Origin: Triticum aestivum
Taxonomy: Eukaryota; Streptophyta; Magnoliopsida; Poales; Poaceae
NCBI RefSeq assembly: GCF_018294505.1
Contig: NC_057801.1
Location: 435,156,201-435,220,200, forward strand
Length of the DNA stretch: 64,000 nt
Direction: 5' to 3'
The translations under genes were made by a program, and so were the position numbers. A model generated the notes under the pieces. The model was not told the DNA's origin and ran no database searches. It was given only the letters and a program-made list of their open reading frames with translations. Every line of letters begins with the position of its first letter. Position 1 is the stretch's first letter. Shown here in pieces: positions 11,051-21,532 of the stretch.

Positions 11051-11523
11051 TGTCGGTGTCAAAACCGGCGGATCTCGGGTAGGGGGTCCCGAACTGTGCG
11101 TCTAGGCGGATGGTAACAGGAGACAAGGGACACGATGTTTTTACCCAGGTTCGGGCCCTCTCGATGGAGGTAAAACCCTACTCCTGCTTGATCAATATTG
11201 ATGATATGGGTAGTACAAGAGTAGATCTACCACGAGATCAGAGAGGCTAAACCCCAGAAGCTAGCCTATGGTATGATTGTTGTTCGTCCTACGGACTAAA
11301 ACCCTCCGGTTTATATAGGCACCGAAGAGGGTTAGGGTTACACAGAGTCGGTTACAATGGTAGGAGATCTACATATTCGTATCGCCAAGCTTGCCTTCCA
11401 CGCCAAGGAAAGTCCCATCCGGACACGGGACGAAGTCTTCAATCTTGTATCTTCATAGTCCAGGAGTCCGGCCAAAGGTGATAGTTCGGCTATCCGGACA
11501 CCCCCTAATCCAGGACTCCCTCA
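11051..11523 (-). repeat. 5' LTR of nested gypsy
   Basis: 473 bp, the partner of 2431-2903. A TATA-type box lies at plus-strand 11310-11317 (minus strand TATATAAA). It ends exactly at the right-hand GTAAT target duplication. Confidence 0.9.
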
Positions 11524-11528
11524 GTAAT

Positions 11529-11996
11529 GTTCATTGACTGGATCCGATCTAGCATATCATTTAACAGTGAGAGATTGACCGGATTCATCTCCTGGCGTCT
11601 TTCGGAGTTAACCTCCAGTATGCCAGCACAAGGGGCGCGTTTGGCCAAGACTGGCCCCAGGTTTTCAGATGCTGAAGTCGGACCTGAAGTCAAAGCCAGG
11701 TCCGACATAAGGGACGACCTAGAGAAGGGGTCGGGAGGAAGGTCTGAAGTTGAAGCTTTAGGATTTTTGGGCTCCTCAGGTGAGGCTGAGAACCCAGTAA
11801 AGATCAGATCGCCCCGGGCATTGGTGACGTACTCTAGGTTGCCGAAACTGGTTTCCTGCTCAGGGGCGAAGCTGTCGAACTGGTCAAGGTGACCGATCGA
11901 GTTGGCATGTAGAACGATGCCGCCGAATGCGAAGAACTAGCCGGGGACGAAGACATCCCTGGTGCAGATGCCCTCACTGATGACTAACCGAGCCAT
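11529..11996 (-). pseudogene. gag pseudogene of outer gypsy (N-terminal part)
   Basis: Starts with ATG at 11996 (MARLVISEG) and aligns with the Gag start of the nested element. A TAG at 11939-11937 sits where both related gags have a Gln/CAG region (PGQIFVFGG in the nested copy), a clear CAG to TAG change. The frame then runs to the GTAAT junction and continues in frame at 2425. Confidence 0.8.
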
Positions 11997-12022
11997 TGAT
12001 CTTTTGACATGCCACAGCAGAA

Positions 12023-12041
12023 CTCTCAATGAAAGCATCAA
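12023..12041 (-). other. Putative primer-binding site of outer gypsy
   Basis: Minus strand TTGATGCTTTCATTGAGAG directly inside the LTR; one base differs from the site in the two related elements. Confidence 0.45.
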
Positions 12042-12539
12042 TGTCGGTGTCAAAACCGTCGGATCTCAGGTAGGGAGTCCCGAGCTGTAGATCTTGGATC
12101 GATGGGGAACAAGGGAACGCAGAGACGGTATTTACCCAGGTTTGGGCCCTCTCGAAGAGGTAAAACCCTACGTCCTGCTTGATTGTATTGATGTGTTTGT
12201 ATGATGATTACAGAGTTGATCTATAACGAGATCGAATGAACTAAACCCTAAGTAGGAGGATGGCTCTAGCGTCTACAGACTAAACCCTCTGGTTTAAATA
12301 GACACCAGGGGTACCTAGGGTTACATGTGATCGGGTACCATCAGGGGATAAATATGCCGACTTTACTATCTTGACTTGGAGGATACACCAAGGCTTTGGA
12401 GGTTTCCTTCCTGAACACGAAGTCGCTTATAGCTCAGCCTTCCAATGATGGATCAAGAGTGGCCCAACTGTCTGGCCCACGAGAGATAGACCGGCAGCCT
12501 GGGGACCCCTTTGTCCGGGACACCCTCCCGGGTCTTACA
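12042..12539 (-). repeat. 5' LTR of outer gypsy
   Basis: A 498-bp LTR related to but clearly diverged from the nested LTR (same start TGTCGGTGTCAAAACC, then many differences). It ends TTACA at 12539 on the plus strand, i.e. TGTAAG on the coding strand. ATAAC (12540-12544) would be the target duplication; its partner is outside the window. Confidence 0.75.
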
Positions 12540-13290
12540 ATAACATCAATGTGCTGCGTTGATCTTCATTGTTCGCTAGGCTGACTAAAAAGAAATCTCC
12601 TCCATTCAACTATAATGTCAATGGCCATGAATACAACATGGGCTACTATCTGGTTGACGGTATCTAGCCTCCTTAGGCTACCTTTGTCAATTAGTACGTA
12701 TGTGCTAGTTGAATTCAAGTTTGAACTACTTAATTTCATAACATTGTTGGATTGTAATATTGAAATTAGAATTACTGTCATATTTGAACATTTTTAGATA
12801 AACTAGGATTTGATATGCGGTTACTTAGAGCTTACAGGCTTTAAAAAAAGAGGCGGATGTATGCGGCTACGGTTGGATAGCCGGCACCCGCATTAGTGCT
12901 TGGGGACTAGTCCCCACCGGTCCGCGGACGGATGCAGCATCCGGTTTGAGGGTCAACGTTGGACATGCTCTTACTGTGAATACCAGGTCCCAGCCGTAGA
13001 GTAACATTATGCAAGATACAAGACCTTCCATAGTAAAAGTCATAGAAAGTACAGTATAAATGTTAACTAGGTAAAATGGCTGAGGTGACACGCCATTAAA
13101 TGAAGAAAGAGTGATCTATGATACTATTTGTCAACTATAGGCAAATTGGTTGAGTTATCACTGAATGATGTGCTACTATGTAATCGTGCAAAACAAAAAT
13201 GAAGTAATCTAAAACGAAGAGTTTATAATACCATGCACTACGAAGTATCATACGGTAGTATCGAATGGATGATACAAAATTCCCCACCAT
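12540..13290. other. Intergenic sequence, no gene seen
   Basis: No supported coding region. A stretch ending near 12974 with GTTGGACATGCTC resembles one end of a small DNA transposon, but I could not find its partner. Confidence 0.4.
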
Positions 13291-13298
13291 AAGTAGCC

Positions 13299-14167
13299 TA
13301 CGTAGTAACGTTTCTTTTCCTCTCAGGCTCACGACTAGAAACCCTAGCCGCCGCCAGGAGAGTCCCTCCGCCTCGTTCCTCCGGCGGCTCCCCTCTGCCG
13401 GTGACCTCGGTCATCGGTGGTGAAGGGGGTCACCGGATCTACACGTGTGGATCGTGTCGCTTTAGGTTATGCCCTAGTAGATTTGGTTTTTCGGTCATTC
13501 ATCATCTTCACTTTGAAGGTGACAATGGCGGCGCTGAATAAATAAGGTTCAGATCTGTCCCCAATGAGGCAACCGGTCCTATGGTTGGGGATGGATTTGG
13601 AAATCAGACTGTTCAAGCAAGGATGTTGTGGCGGTGGCATCATCCTCGTGGTGGACCACTGTCCTCGGGTTCCGTCGTTGCGACGACATTTGCTCCAACG
13701 CAGGTGTGTAGCTTGGGAGGTAGTCCAGGAGCGGATGTAGATTGTGGTCTGCATCGACGACATCTGGAAGACGGAACGTGTGCTGGCTTCATAGTTGATG
13801 GATGGTAGGTATGGTTTCCTCCTTCGACGTCTTAGTCGTGGTGGGTTGTCAGATCTGGAGTTCGATGGTGTGTCCAGGGTGTTGCCCCGGTCTGATTCGT
13901 TCAACGGTAATCGCTTTACTTTTGGTGAGCCACCTTCGAGGTCTGCAAAGCTGCTTATCAGCGATGGAGCCGTGTCGAGCTCGGGTGAGGAGGTGAACCG
14001 TCATTTTTTCCTTTGGTGGCTGCTATGATGGTGCCGTAGGCAGGTGACGGGAGTTGGTGTTAAGTTCTGCAATGTTCTACTATGTTTTCAGTTTTGTCAT
14101 GTTGGTCTTTACGTGACTTGTACTTTATTTTTCATGATATGAATGAGACACTATTACCATGAAAAAA
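13299..14167 (+). mobile_element. Probable retroposed element with A-tail and 8-bp TSD
   Basis: An 869-bp stretch flanked by perfect direct repeats AAGTAGCC (13291-13298 and 14168-14175) and ending in a run of A. The 5' half is GC-rich and resembles a transcript leader; the 3' end has a polyadenylation-like AT-rich stretch. I see no intact long protein frame. This fits a non-autonomous LINE/SINE-type copy or a retroposed transcript. Confidence 0.55.
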
Positions 14168-14232
14168 AAGTAGCCCATGTAATAAAGGGAGTTGAATTTA
14201 ATTAATGGATTTAAAATAAAAAATTCAAACTT

Positions 14233-14496
14233 TATTCATTTAAAATAACAGTAACATCATTTATGAGGAAGGGTACGATATCATTTGGAGGCTCGTTGAA
14301 CCAATCAAGTGTCACATAAAATCTAGCTAACTTAGCAAACTCATGTGCAACCTTATTTTCGACTCTATTACAATGCTTGTACATGAAATAGAAAAATCAC
14401 AAGCCAAATGATAACAGTATTCGAAATCTACTGCCGTTGCACTTGTACACCGCCTCCATTCTTCATACGGTCAATGACCTTTGAATTATCAGAGTT
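14233..14496 (-). pseudogene. LINE RNase H-domain remnant (ORF2 C-terminus)
   Basis: Minus-strand reading with frameshifts: an INSDNSKVIDRMKNGG block, then NRVENKVAHEFAKLARF, then FNEPPNDIVPFLIND ending at a TAA (14235-14233). This is the C-terminal pattern of the RNase H-like domain of plant LINE ORF2 (H-x-x-x-x-x-N-x-x-A-H-x-x-A). At least two frameshifts and one stop are present. An AATAAA-like stretch follows the stop. Confidence 0.65.
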
Positions 14497-14512
14497 AATA
14501 ATGAGACGGTTG

Positions 14513-15170
14513 GACGCTAAATTAGGGCGGAGAGAAATCAATGTTGAATCGTTCCCTTCCCTAACCTTAGGCGGCTAGGGCATACTCTCCCCTCGAGACT
14601 TCACCGGCGAGCCCATGGATTCACCTGCCCTCTACCCGCCACTCTAGTGGCGGGAAGGGGAATCGCGGTAGCATCGCTCCGGTTAGTAGTTCAGGTTAGG
14701 GTGTTTTAGTCCTAGCAGGTGCGGCGCTTGGGCAGACGGCAATGCTTCTTCTTCAAGTTTGTTTTTCGAACCCTGATCCTCCTCGTGCTCGTCCGTCTGG
14801 GTGTAGTCGACAGAGCTTCGGCGTATATTCCTATCATCTCCTTGGAGTGGTAAGGTTAGAATTTCTCATTATTTGGCAAGATTTGATGTCAGGTGCTTCA
14901 GATCTATGCAATAGTTGAATAGCAACGACTGCGGCTCCAGGGCGCTGGTCCTTACAGGCACGTGCATGAAAACTTCCCGGTTGTCATCTATAAGGTCAAG
15001 CCGACTCTGGTAGGGGAGCGGCGACATAGGCGAATCGGTGGCTCGTTCTGGAGGCAGTAGTAGTCATTCAGTAGTCTCAGAATATCGATATAATTTATAT
15101 TATGTTTGGAAATATTTTGTACTTCCGGTAAACTTTATAATAGGCTGATACTTTTCACAAAAAATAAATG
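14513..15170 (+). mobile_element. Second probable retroposed element
   Basis: Flanked by near-perfect direct repeats (14497-14512 and 15171-15186, 15 of 16 bases equal) and ending in an A-rich tail. The 5' part is GC-rich and the 3' part AT-rich, as in the element at 13299. The left repeat lies inside the LINE RNase H remnant, which would date this insertion after the LINE. No intact ORF. Confidence 0.4.
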
Positions 15171-15186
15171 AATAATGAGATGGTTG

Positions 15187-15807
15187 ACTTTAATTAATGA
15201 CTAAAACAGACGGCTCCTATCCATAAATGGATAGGTCGATGCCGGCAGAGAAAACAGCACCATCATGTGTACGTGTACGATTGAATCCTTTTGTTTACGA
15301 GAAATAATTGAGCTTGTTTACTCCAGTTGACTTCATCACCAGAAAAGGAAGAAAAGGAGGGCAGTTGACTAAAATGGCCGACCAAGAGGTGCATGCCGGT
15401 CAGGATTGGCTTTGGCTACCTGATGGCAAACATGGCGCCATTATTTTACCTACATTATTTCTTCGCGTGTCATTTTCGCTGTATGAATGTCAACTTATAA
15501 CAAGAAAAATAAGAAAATAAATCAATTATGAACATGGTGGCCATGCTTAGAGCTGGGGTGCAGTTCAACTTGGCATTCCAGCTCCCGAATAGCCAGCGTC
15601 CATACCCAATGTGTCCGTTCTTGGGAAGAGCACGTTGACCTCCACAGTCTACTCGTTTGCTGACTAGAAATAAGTGACAAGGCACAAATTAAGGGCTGGA
15701 CGGCAGCACCTAACCATCGCATTGAAGTCACTTAACTGTCTATGTCTCTGTGTGGCGCATCCGCGTCTCGTCATCATCTCATGGAGCATCGGACAACGTC
15801 GTCGATC
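15187..15807. other. Intergenic sequence, no gene seen
   Basis: Short chance frames only; no motif or repeat I can support. Confidence 0.4.
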
Positions 15808-16090
15808 AGGGCATGTCTAACAAGTTGTATGTTAGTTTTGTTGGTAAAATGTCCATGTCATCAACCAACAAGTTATTATACAACAACTCTAATGTGTTGT
15901 ATCTAAGTTATACAGATGGTGAGAAAATAAATGCAATTGATCTCTATTTCACCTTGGAGCTTGTGAAAAGGTTGTTGCTCAATCTACATACAACTTTGCT
16001 CTTTCTCCGCATTTATTACATGCCACATTATCATTATATCCTAGGTGACAAATTTATCAACACCTATCTTACAACGGTTGAAGATGCCCT
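15808..16090. mobile_element. MITE-like element with imperfect terminal inverted repeats
   Basis: Left end AGGGCATGTCTAACAAGTTG; right end reverse-complements to AGGGCATCTTCAACCGTTGT. The 283-bp AT-rich body has no coding. A clear target duplication is not visible, so the superfamily is unassigned. Confidence 0.45.
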
Positions 16091-16457
16091 TGAAACACTC
16101 AACAGTCGGTCGTCACAAGAGCTTTGTCTTTGCCCTTCTGCTCTATCCAGTTGTTGGCGATCCGATTCGTTGGCCATGCATCTGGCGAAGACTTTGGGGC
16201 TCGTAATGCCGTTCATGGATAGGCCGATGCTACTACAAAGATTTTGAGTAGCCTTTTCCGGCGACCGCATCAGCATTTCTGATACTTTTCTGAATTTATT
16301 ACATATAAAATACACCCAACTGATTATTTTATATGTTTTATCAAAATAGTATAGCAATATGGCATGTTTTTTTTACCAATGTTCCAGAAAGGAAGATTTC
16401 TAGCTTCTTCAGCGGTGAATTTGAGTTCATAGCTTTTGTTGAGGAGATTCATATGTA

Positions 16458-16503
16458 TACTCCCTCTGTTCACAAATATAAGACGTGAACAGAGAGAGTA
16501 ACT
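16458..16503. mobile_element. Collapsed Stowaway-type MITE
   Basis: TACTCCCTCTGTTCAC at the left and GAACAGAGAGAGTA at the right form the terminal inverted repeats of a Stowaway (Tc1/mariner) MITE with almost no interior left. Confidence 0.55.
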
Positions 16504-16904
16504 AATAGCACTGCAACGCGTGTGGTCGATATAAAAAATAAAACATGAAAACCGACTTTACATTACAGAAGTTGTCTTCACGGTTTCACCGTCGTAAAAC
16601 AAATTCGAGTTTGTACTTTGTAGCTTGCGAGCAACTATCCGGTATGCGGTGGGACCCATGCGCGAGTAACACGCGGGGCTGCTCGTGCGGCAAAACATGG
16701 CGGCCCATAAACTAGAAATCGGTCTTGAGCCAGCTAGTATTATCAAAACGAGAAAATATTTTCTTTCTTAGTTTTTTTCCGCTAGACATGTTTTGTCTTA
16801 TTTTTTATGTTCCTTTTTAGGTTCTTAATTACATTTATGTCTTTTTTTAGTTTTTTGCATTTTCCTAGGGTTTCACTAATTTTAAGACCCCTGCGGAGTG
16901 TTCT
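16504..16904. other. Intergenic sequence, no gene seen
   Basis: AT-rich, with a T-rich tract around 16750-16880. Nothing supportable as a gene. Confidence 0.4.
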
Positions 16905-17065
16905 AAGTCAAAAGTACATCGATATATTTGGGTGATACATTAGTGTATATGAGCAGAACATGCCGATGAATGTGGGAAAGTACACACACAAAATAGCTGT
17001 GAAGTACACACACATTATATTAGGAGTACTCATTAACATGGCAAGTACAAACATATGAGGGTTCT
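16905..17065. repeat. Minisatellite, left part (split by LINE)
   Basis: Degenerate repeats built on GGGAAGTACACACA separated by 20-35 bp, four to five units. The same motif resumes at 36736, immediately after the LINE 3' end, so the LINE inserted into this array. Confidence 0.6.
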
Positions 17066-18657
17066 CTTTTGAAACATACGTGGTTTTGACGCTAGGGGGC
17101 TTCGGAATGAACTTAAATATTATGTGTGAGAATTTCACATTGACTTGATTTGTCTCCAGGAAACGATTAAATCCTCCTCCTCTTCTACTGAGCTTTCTTC
17201 CGTGGCTGGTTTGGGTTATTTTGAGTGGCATTGGTTGCCGGCTTCGGGGCATTTTGGTGGCATTCTTATTGGGGCCAAAACTGACATTTTTGACTCAGTG
17301 ATGTTCGACTATAGCATTTACTTTATCAGTTTTGTTCTTCTTCATCGTGATTTGAGCAAGATGCTGGAGGTGGTGGTGGTTTATGGTCCAGCTCATCGCT
17401 CTCTATCACGAAATATCTCTAAAAGTTGCTTCTTCAAACCTCCCTCTTCTTATTGGCGGTGACTTTAACCTTCAATGAGTCCCATTAGATAAAAGATAAT
17501 ACTAATTTCTCATGGGCGAGAGCTAATGCCTTCAACGACTTCATCATTAGTGCAACTCCCCGTGAAATTTCTTTGAGTGGGTGTCTGCTTCACTTTGTCC
17601 AATCACCAGCTTGACCCAGTTGGATGTGTGCTTGATCAGGTTTTTCTGTGCCATAATTTGGATACTCTGTTTCCCCTTCTTTTCTGGTGACGGATGCGCA
17701 TATTGCCTCTGACCACACCTCTCTGCTGTTGGATTCTAGCGATAAGTCAATCAGAGCTCTTTCTAGGTTTCATTTCGACGAATCTTGTTATCTTGTTGAT
17801 GATTTCTCTCCGTTGGTCTCGAATAAAATTTCTAGCTTGCTCGCTTCTATCTTTCGGTCGTTCCACCCAATTAATGATTGTCGATTCTGTTCTCAAAACC
17901 TTCACAAATTTCTTAAAGGCTGGGGGACTAACCATGCGGCGGAGCCCCCTCAGGATAAACTTTTGCTGTCTAGTAAATTTATAGTTCTTGACTCTCTCGC
18001 GGATTCCTCGGGCCCGGCGAAGGCTGGATGGGCCTAGCGGTATGCTCTCGAGGTGGCTCTTATGGATATTATCACAGGAGGAAATTTACTAGCAGCAATG
18101 CGGTCTTCTATCCTAGACTCTCAAGGTCAAGGGTGATTCTCTCATTGCTTATTTCTTTTCTATCACTAATGGGAGATGGGGTCGATGCTCTATCGCGCGC
18201 CTGGATATTAAAGGCATGGTGGTCTCTACCCGGTTGTTATTATGGATCATATTTGCGAGCTCTTTTCTTATTTTCTTGCTGCTCAACCCCCTATGGATTC
18301 TCCATTTCCCCACTCATGTCAGCTAATGAGACCTTTGGTCTCTGCTAACGAAGATGCTAGTCTCATGTTACCTCTCTCTGAGGCCAAAATCAATCATGTT
18401 GTTTCCTCGTCTAAGTCCAACTATGCTCCTCTCCTAGATGGCCTTTCTGGTGCCTTTTAAAAAAAATCTGGCCGATCCTCAAAAGTTTAGTCTATGCCAT
18501 TATTCAAAGTTTTTGCTTGGGTACTATGTATATTTCTAGGCTTAACTATGCAGTCCTTTCTCTTATCCTAAGGTGAAGGATGTTGATTTGTTTTTTCAAT
18601 TTCATCTTATTGCCATGATTAATAACCTGGCAAAACTCCCATCGCCCGTCTGCGGTG
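17066..18657 (+). mobile_element. LINE (non-LTR retrotransposon), 5' segment: endonuclease and start of RT
   Basis: A degraded ORF2. The endonuclease start ICLQET appears near 17150, with further APE-type sequence to about 17700, and an RT lead-in (IAMINNLAKL) at about 18610. Frameshifts and stops are frequent and no ORF1 is seen, so it is probably 5'-truncated. Imperfect similarity of ACAAACATAT (17046) and ACAAACACATA (36735 onwards) could be an eroded target duplication. The LINE is interrupted at 18658 by a CACTA and at 23165 by a gypsy element. Confidence 0.75.
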
Positions 18658-19089
18658 CACTAGTGGAAAAAGTGCTAGCCACAACTCTCGTTAGTAGCGC
18701 GCCATTTTCAACCAACGCCAACACTATTTTTTCAAATAGTAGTGGTGACGGCTTATTTGGTACGACATTATTTGGGACATAGTGGTGGCGTACGAAAATA
18801 GTTGGACTTCACAGCTATATGGGACCCACACTTTGTACAAGGTGTAATATAGTGCTGGCGTGGTATAACAAAGAACACCAGCACTATTATGTTTGGTTGT
18901 GGCATGTCATGGGTCGCCACGTCAGCACCACATGACGTGGGGTCCAATGTTTGCAATTACTTTTATTTATAGTTATTTGGAATTACTTTTAAATATATAG
19001 TTTGAGACTTCAAATTTAATTTCGGAATTACTTTTATATTATTTTCAACAGAAATACTAACACTTCTATATTATTCTAAATGGAATATT

Positions 19090-19835
19090 ATTTTGACTTT
19101 AAAGTACTATTATTATTTTGTACTCCCTCCATTCTAGTTTACAAGTCCTACGTGTATACCTAGGTTGCCAATTTTATCACCCTAATATAAACTATATAAC
19201 ACAAAAATTATACCGTCTGAAAATAGAACATCTGAGGTTTATATTGATATACTTTTTGTAATATATGATCTGTATTAGGTTGGCCAAATTGACGAACTAG
19301 AGATACGCGCACACCCTGTAAACTGAGAGAGGGGGAGTATTAATTTTATGAAGTTATGAATATTGTTTTGACTTTAAAGTACTATTCTTATTTTGTAATA
19401 TTTTTATTAAGTTACGAAATATTGTTTTTATTAAATTAAGAATATTGTATTGCTTTTATTTTAATTTCTTTTACAAATTTAAGAATATTGTGTTGACTTT
19501 AAAGTACTATTATTATTTTGTATTACTTTTATTAAGTTAAGAATATTGTATTGCTTTTATTTTAATTGCTTTCACTATTTTAAGAACATTGTTCTAAATA
19601 TAAATTACTATTATTATTTTGTATTACTTTTATTCAGTTACAAATATTGTTTTTATTAAATTGAGAATATTGTATTGTTTTTACCTTAATTGCTTTTACT
19701 AATTTAAGAATATTGTTTTGACTTTAAAGTACTATTATTATTTTGTATTGCTTTTACTAAGTTATGAAAATTGTTTTTATTAAATTAAGAATAGTGTATT
19801 GCTTTTACTAAAGTAAAAAAAACTTTATTTGTTTT
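19090..19835. repeat. AT-rich tandem repeats inside CACTA
   Basis: Units of roughly 104-125 bp marked by GACTTTAAAGTACTATTATT at about 19094, 19370, 19495 and 19720, with a diverged copy near 19600. The first unit is broken by the MITE at 19123-19337. Confidence 0.6.
19123..19337. mobile_element. Stowaway-type MITE nested in CACTA
   Basis: Begins CTCCCTCCATTCTAG and ends GAGAGGGGGAG, with TA on both sides (19121-19122 and 19338-19339). 215 bp, no coding. Confidence 0.65.
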
Positions 19836-19904
19836 TGCTATTTTTTTTGCCTATTGGGACAAACCCGTAAATTTTTAGTAGGTAGTGGGAGTCAAAACCA
19901 AGGG

Positions 19905-20788
19905 CAACGGCCCCAACGCCTCACCCTTTCTGTCGCTCTGTCGCCGCTCCCTCTCTCTTCCCTCACTCTCTCGATCCCCTTTCTTTCGCCGCTCGTTGCC
20001 CTCAGATTCCGGCGGGTTTTGGTCGTATGGTAACAGGTAAATCTCGCTCCCTCTCTCTCTCTCTCTCTGTGCCCTACTCTAGAACCATTTGATTTCATTT
20101 ACTTTGATTTCATTGGATCTACATCTCTAGGGTTTCAGCAACGGTGGTGACTGGCTGCTAGGGTTCATCCCCTCCATGGCATTGACTACAAATCGACGGT
20201 GATTTCATCCCCTCCAAGGCATTGATTACAAATCGTTGGTGAGTAGGGTTTTAGTTTGGATAATTTGGCTAGGTAGGGAAGATTAGGAGTTTGTTAGAAA
20301 CTACAATGTGAAGTGAGTAGGCCAAATGAATAGAATCAACAATGTGAAGTGAGTAGGCCAGATTAGGAGTTTGGTAGTCCATGATAATTTGAATAGATGG
20401 ATAATTTGCATTTGTTGAAACTGCCATATGTGTTGGATATATAGTTTGTGTTTGCTCTAGGCATTTTGATACACATGTTGAAGTACTGCCAAATCAGTGC
20501 AAAATCACGCTCTAGGCATTTTGATAGACATAGCATGTTTGGTTGCCATCCACACTTGTGTGCCACAAGTGTGGCATGCTGCCACAATTTTTGTGGTGGC
20601 CAAATTGGCCAAAGTGGGCTATGTGACTGAAAAAGTGTGGCATGCTAGTTCATTCTTTTAATGGATGCTAGTTCAATTGTATGTGTAGAAACTGCCATGT
20701 GTTAAATAATTATGAGTGCATATGTTTTTTTAAACCTTATGAGTTCATATGTTGAACTACTTTGTCTAACAAATTATTTATTTGTTAG
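19905..20788 (+). promoter_or_regulatory. Likely 5' UTR exon and intron of the CACTA coiled-coil gene
   Basis: A GC-richer leader (about 19905-20033) with C/T tracts ends at a good donor (AACAG|GTAAATC). A (CT)n microsatellite lies at about 20050-20068. An acceptor TTTGTTAG stands just before the ATG at 20792. This suggests a 5' UTR intron of about 750 bp. Confidence 0.4.
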
Positions 20789-20791
20789 GTC

Positions 20792-21142
20792 ATGGTCAAT
20801 TCCGGAGGCAACAACGAGGAGGTGTACTATGTGGACGTGCTCAACAAAGATCTCTTAGAGATTCATCGGTATACCATCAACAGTCTGCAAGAGGTGAATG
20901 CCTCTCTAAAGGCGGAGATTAAAGAGCTGCGCAACAAGAGTGTTCAACTCATTCAAAATACTAATAAGCTGAGGGACGAGAGGGATAAGCTGATCGAGGA
21001 GAGGGTTGAGATGAAGCAGGAGAGAAAACTCCTCGGGGTAGAGAGGAATGAGCTCAAGGTGGACATAGATCATTTCAAAAAAGATGGAGAGGGCAATAGA
21101 AAGAAGCTTCGCCACCTGATCGTAATCCTTGATGAAGAGTAG
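20792..21142 (+). CDS. Small coiled-coil protein carried by CACTA
   Basis: An intact 116-codon frame (MVNSGGNNEEVYYVDVLNKD...). From about residue 15 to 110 it is charged and heptad-like, with many Glu, Lys, Arg and Leu, so a continuous coiled coil is likely. No signal peptide or membrane segment. I do not recognise the family. It lies well inside the CACTA termini, preceded by a plausible intron acceptor and an upstream C/T-rich leader, which suggests it is a normal passenger of this element and not a chance frame. It may be an accessory protein of an autonomous relative or captured host coding sequence. Confidence 0.6.
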   Translation: MVNSGGNNEEVYYVDVLNKDLLEIHRYTINSLQEVNASLKAEIKELRNKSVQLIQNTNKLRDERDKLIEERVEMKQERKLLGVERNELKVDIDHFKKDGEGNRKKLRHLIVILDEE

Positions 21143-21532
21143 TTCTTTAACTATCTAGTCCATCTTGAGTTGATGAGTAACTTTTGTGAAGTTTAATTAA
21201 CTTGTTAAGTTGATGAGTATCTTGTGTTAATGAATATCTAGTGAGTAACTAGCTAGTTCCTTTTGTGAAGTGCAATTATTTAGTTTGTGAAGTAATATAT
21301 TTTTTTATTACCAAAAAATCAATTTACTGGCGTTGGCTAACAAGGAACGACAGTGTTAAGATGAACTTACTGCTGGCGTTGGCCACGTGGCAGCCAGTAG
21401 CACCTAAAATACTACTGACGTGGGCTCCAACGCCACCACTACTTTTTATCAATGACGCCATATTGGTGGCGTCGGGTGTCCACGCCAGCAAGGCCATTTT
21501 GCCACGCATAGCTAGGCTTTTCTGCACTAGTA

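Larger units (their letters stand above)
2431..11523 (-). mobile_element. Complete non-autonomous gypsy element (Fatima-like), nested
   Basis: A 9093-bp minus-strand element with two 473-bp LTRs (2431-2903 and 11051-11523), flanked by a perfect 5-bp duplication GTAAT (2426-2430 and 11524-11528). It encodes gag plus aspartic protease on the minus strand (11003-7707) and an antisense spliced ORF on the plus strand (3456-6512). No reverse transcriptase, RNase H or integrase is present between them, so it must have moved in trans. By eye the LTRs differ at about 12 positions (about 97.5% identity), which at a commonly used grass LTR rate would mean roughly a million years. The LTR sequence looks like the Triticeae Fatima family, recalled from memory. 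Confidence 0.9.
18658..21532 (+). mobile_element. Non-autonomous CACTA transposon inside the LINE
   Basis: Left terminus CACTAGTGGAAAAAGTGC; right terminus, reverse-complemented, (T)ACTAGTGCAGAAAAGCC. Both ends carry subterminal direct and inverted copies of short motifs such as CTGGCGT and ACGCCA. LINE coding is found on both sides and resumes as QSAFVKG at about 21562. The last base of the right end looks mutated and a 3-bp target duplication is not certain. No transposase is seen. The interior holds a coiled-coil gene, an AT-rich tandem repeat and a Stowaway MITE. Confidence 0.75.

Noticed and set aside
15308..15520. Short plus-strand frame of about 70 codons as a host gene
   Set aside because: No domain, no splice context and no codon bias visible; chance frame in AT-rich DNA.
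16490..16740. Possible second Helitron end
   Set aside because: Some GC-rich hairpin-like sequence is present but no CTRR-T terminus at the right distance on either strand.
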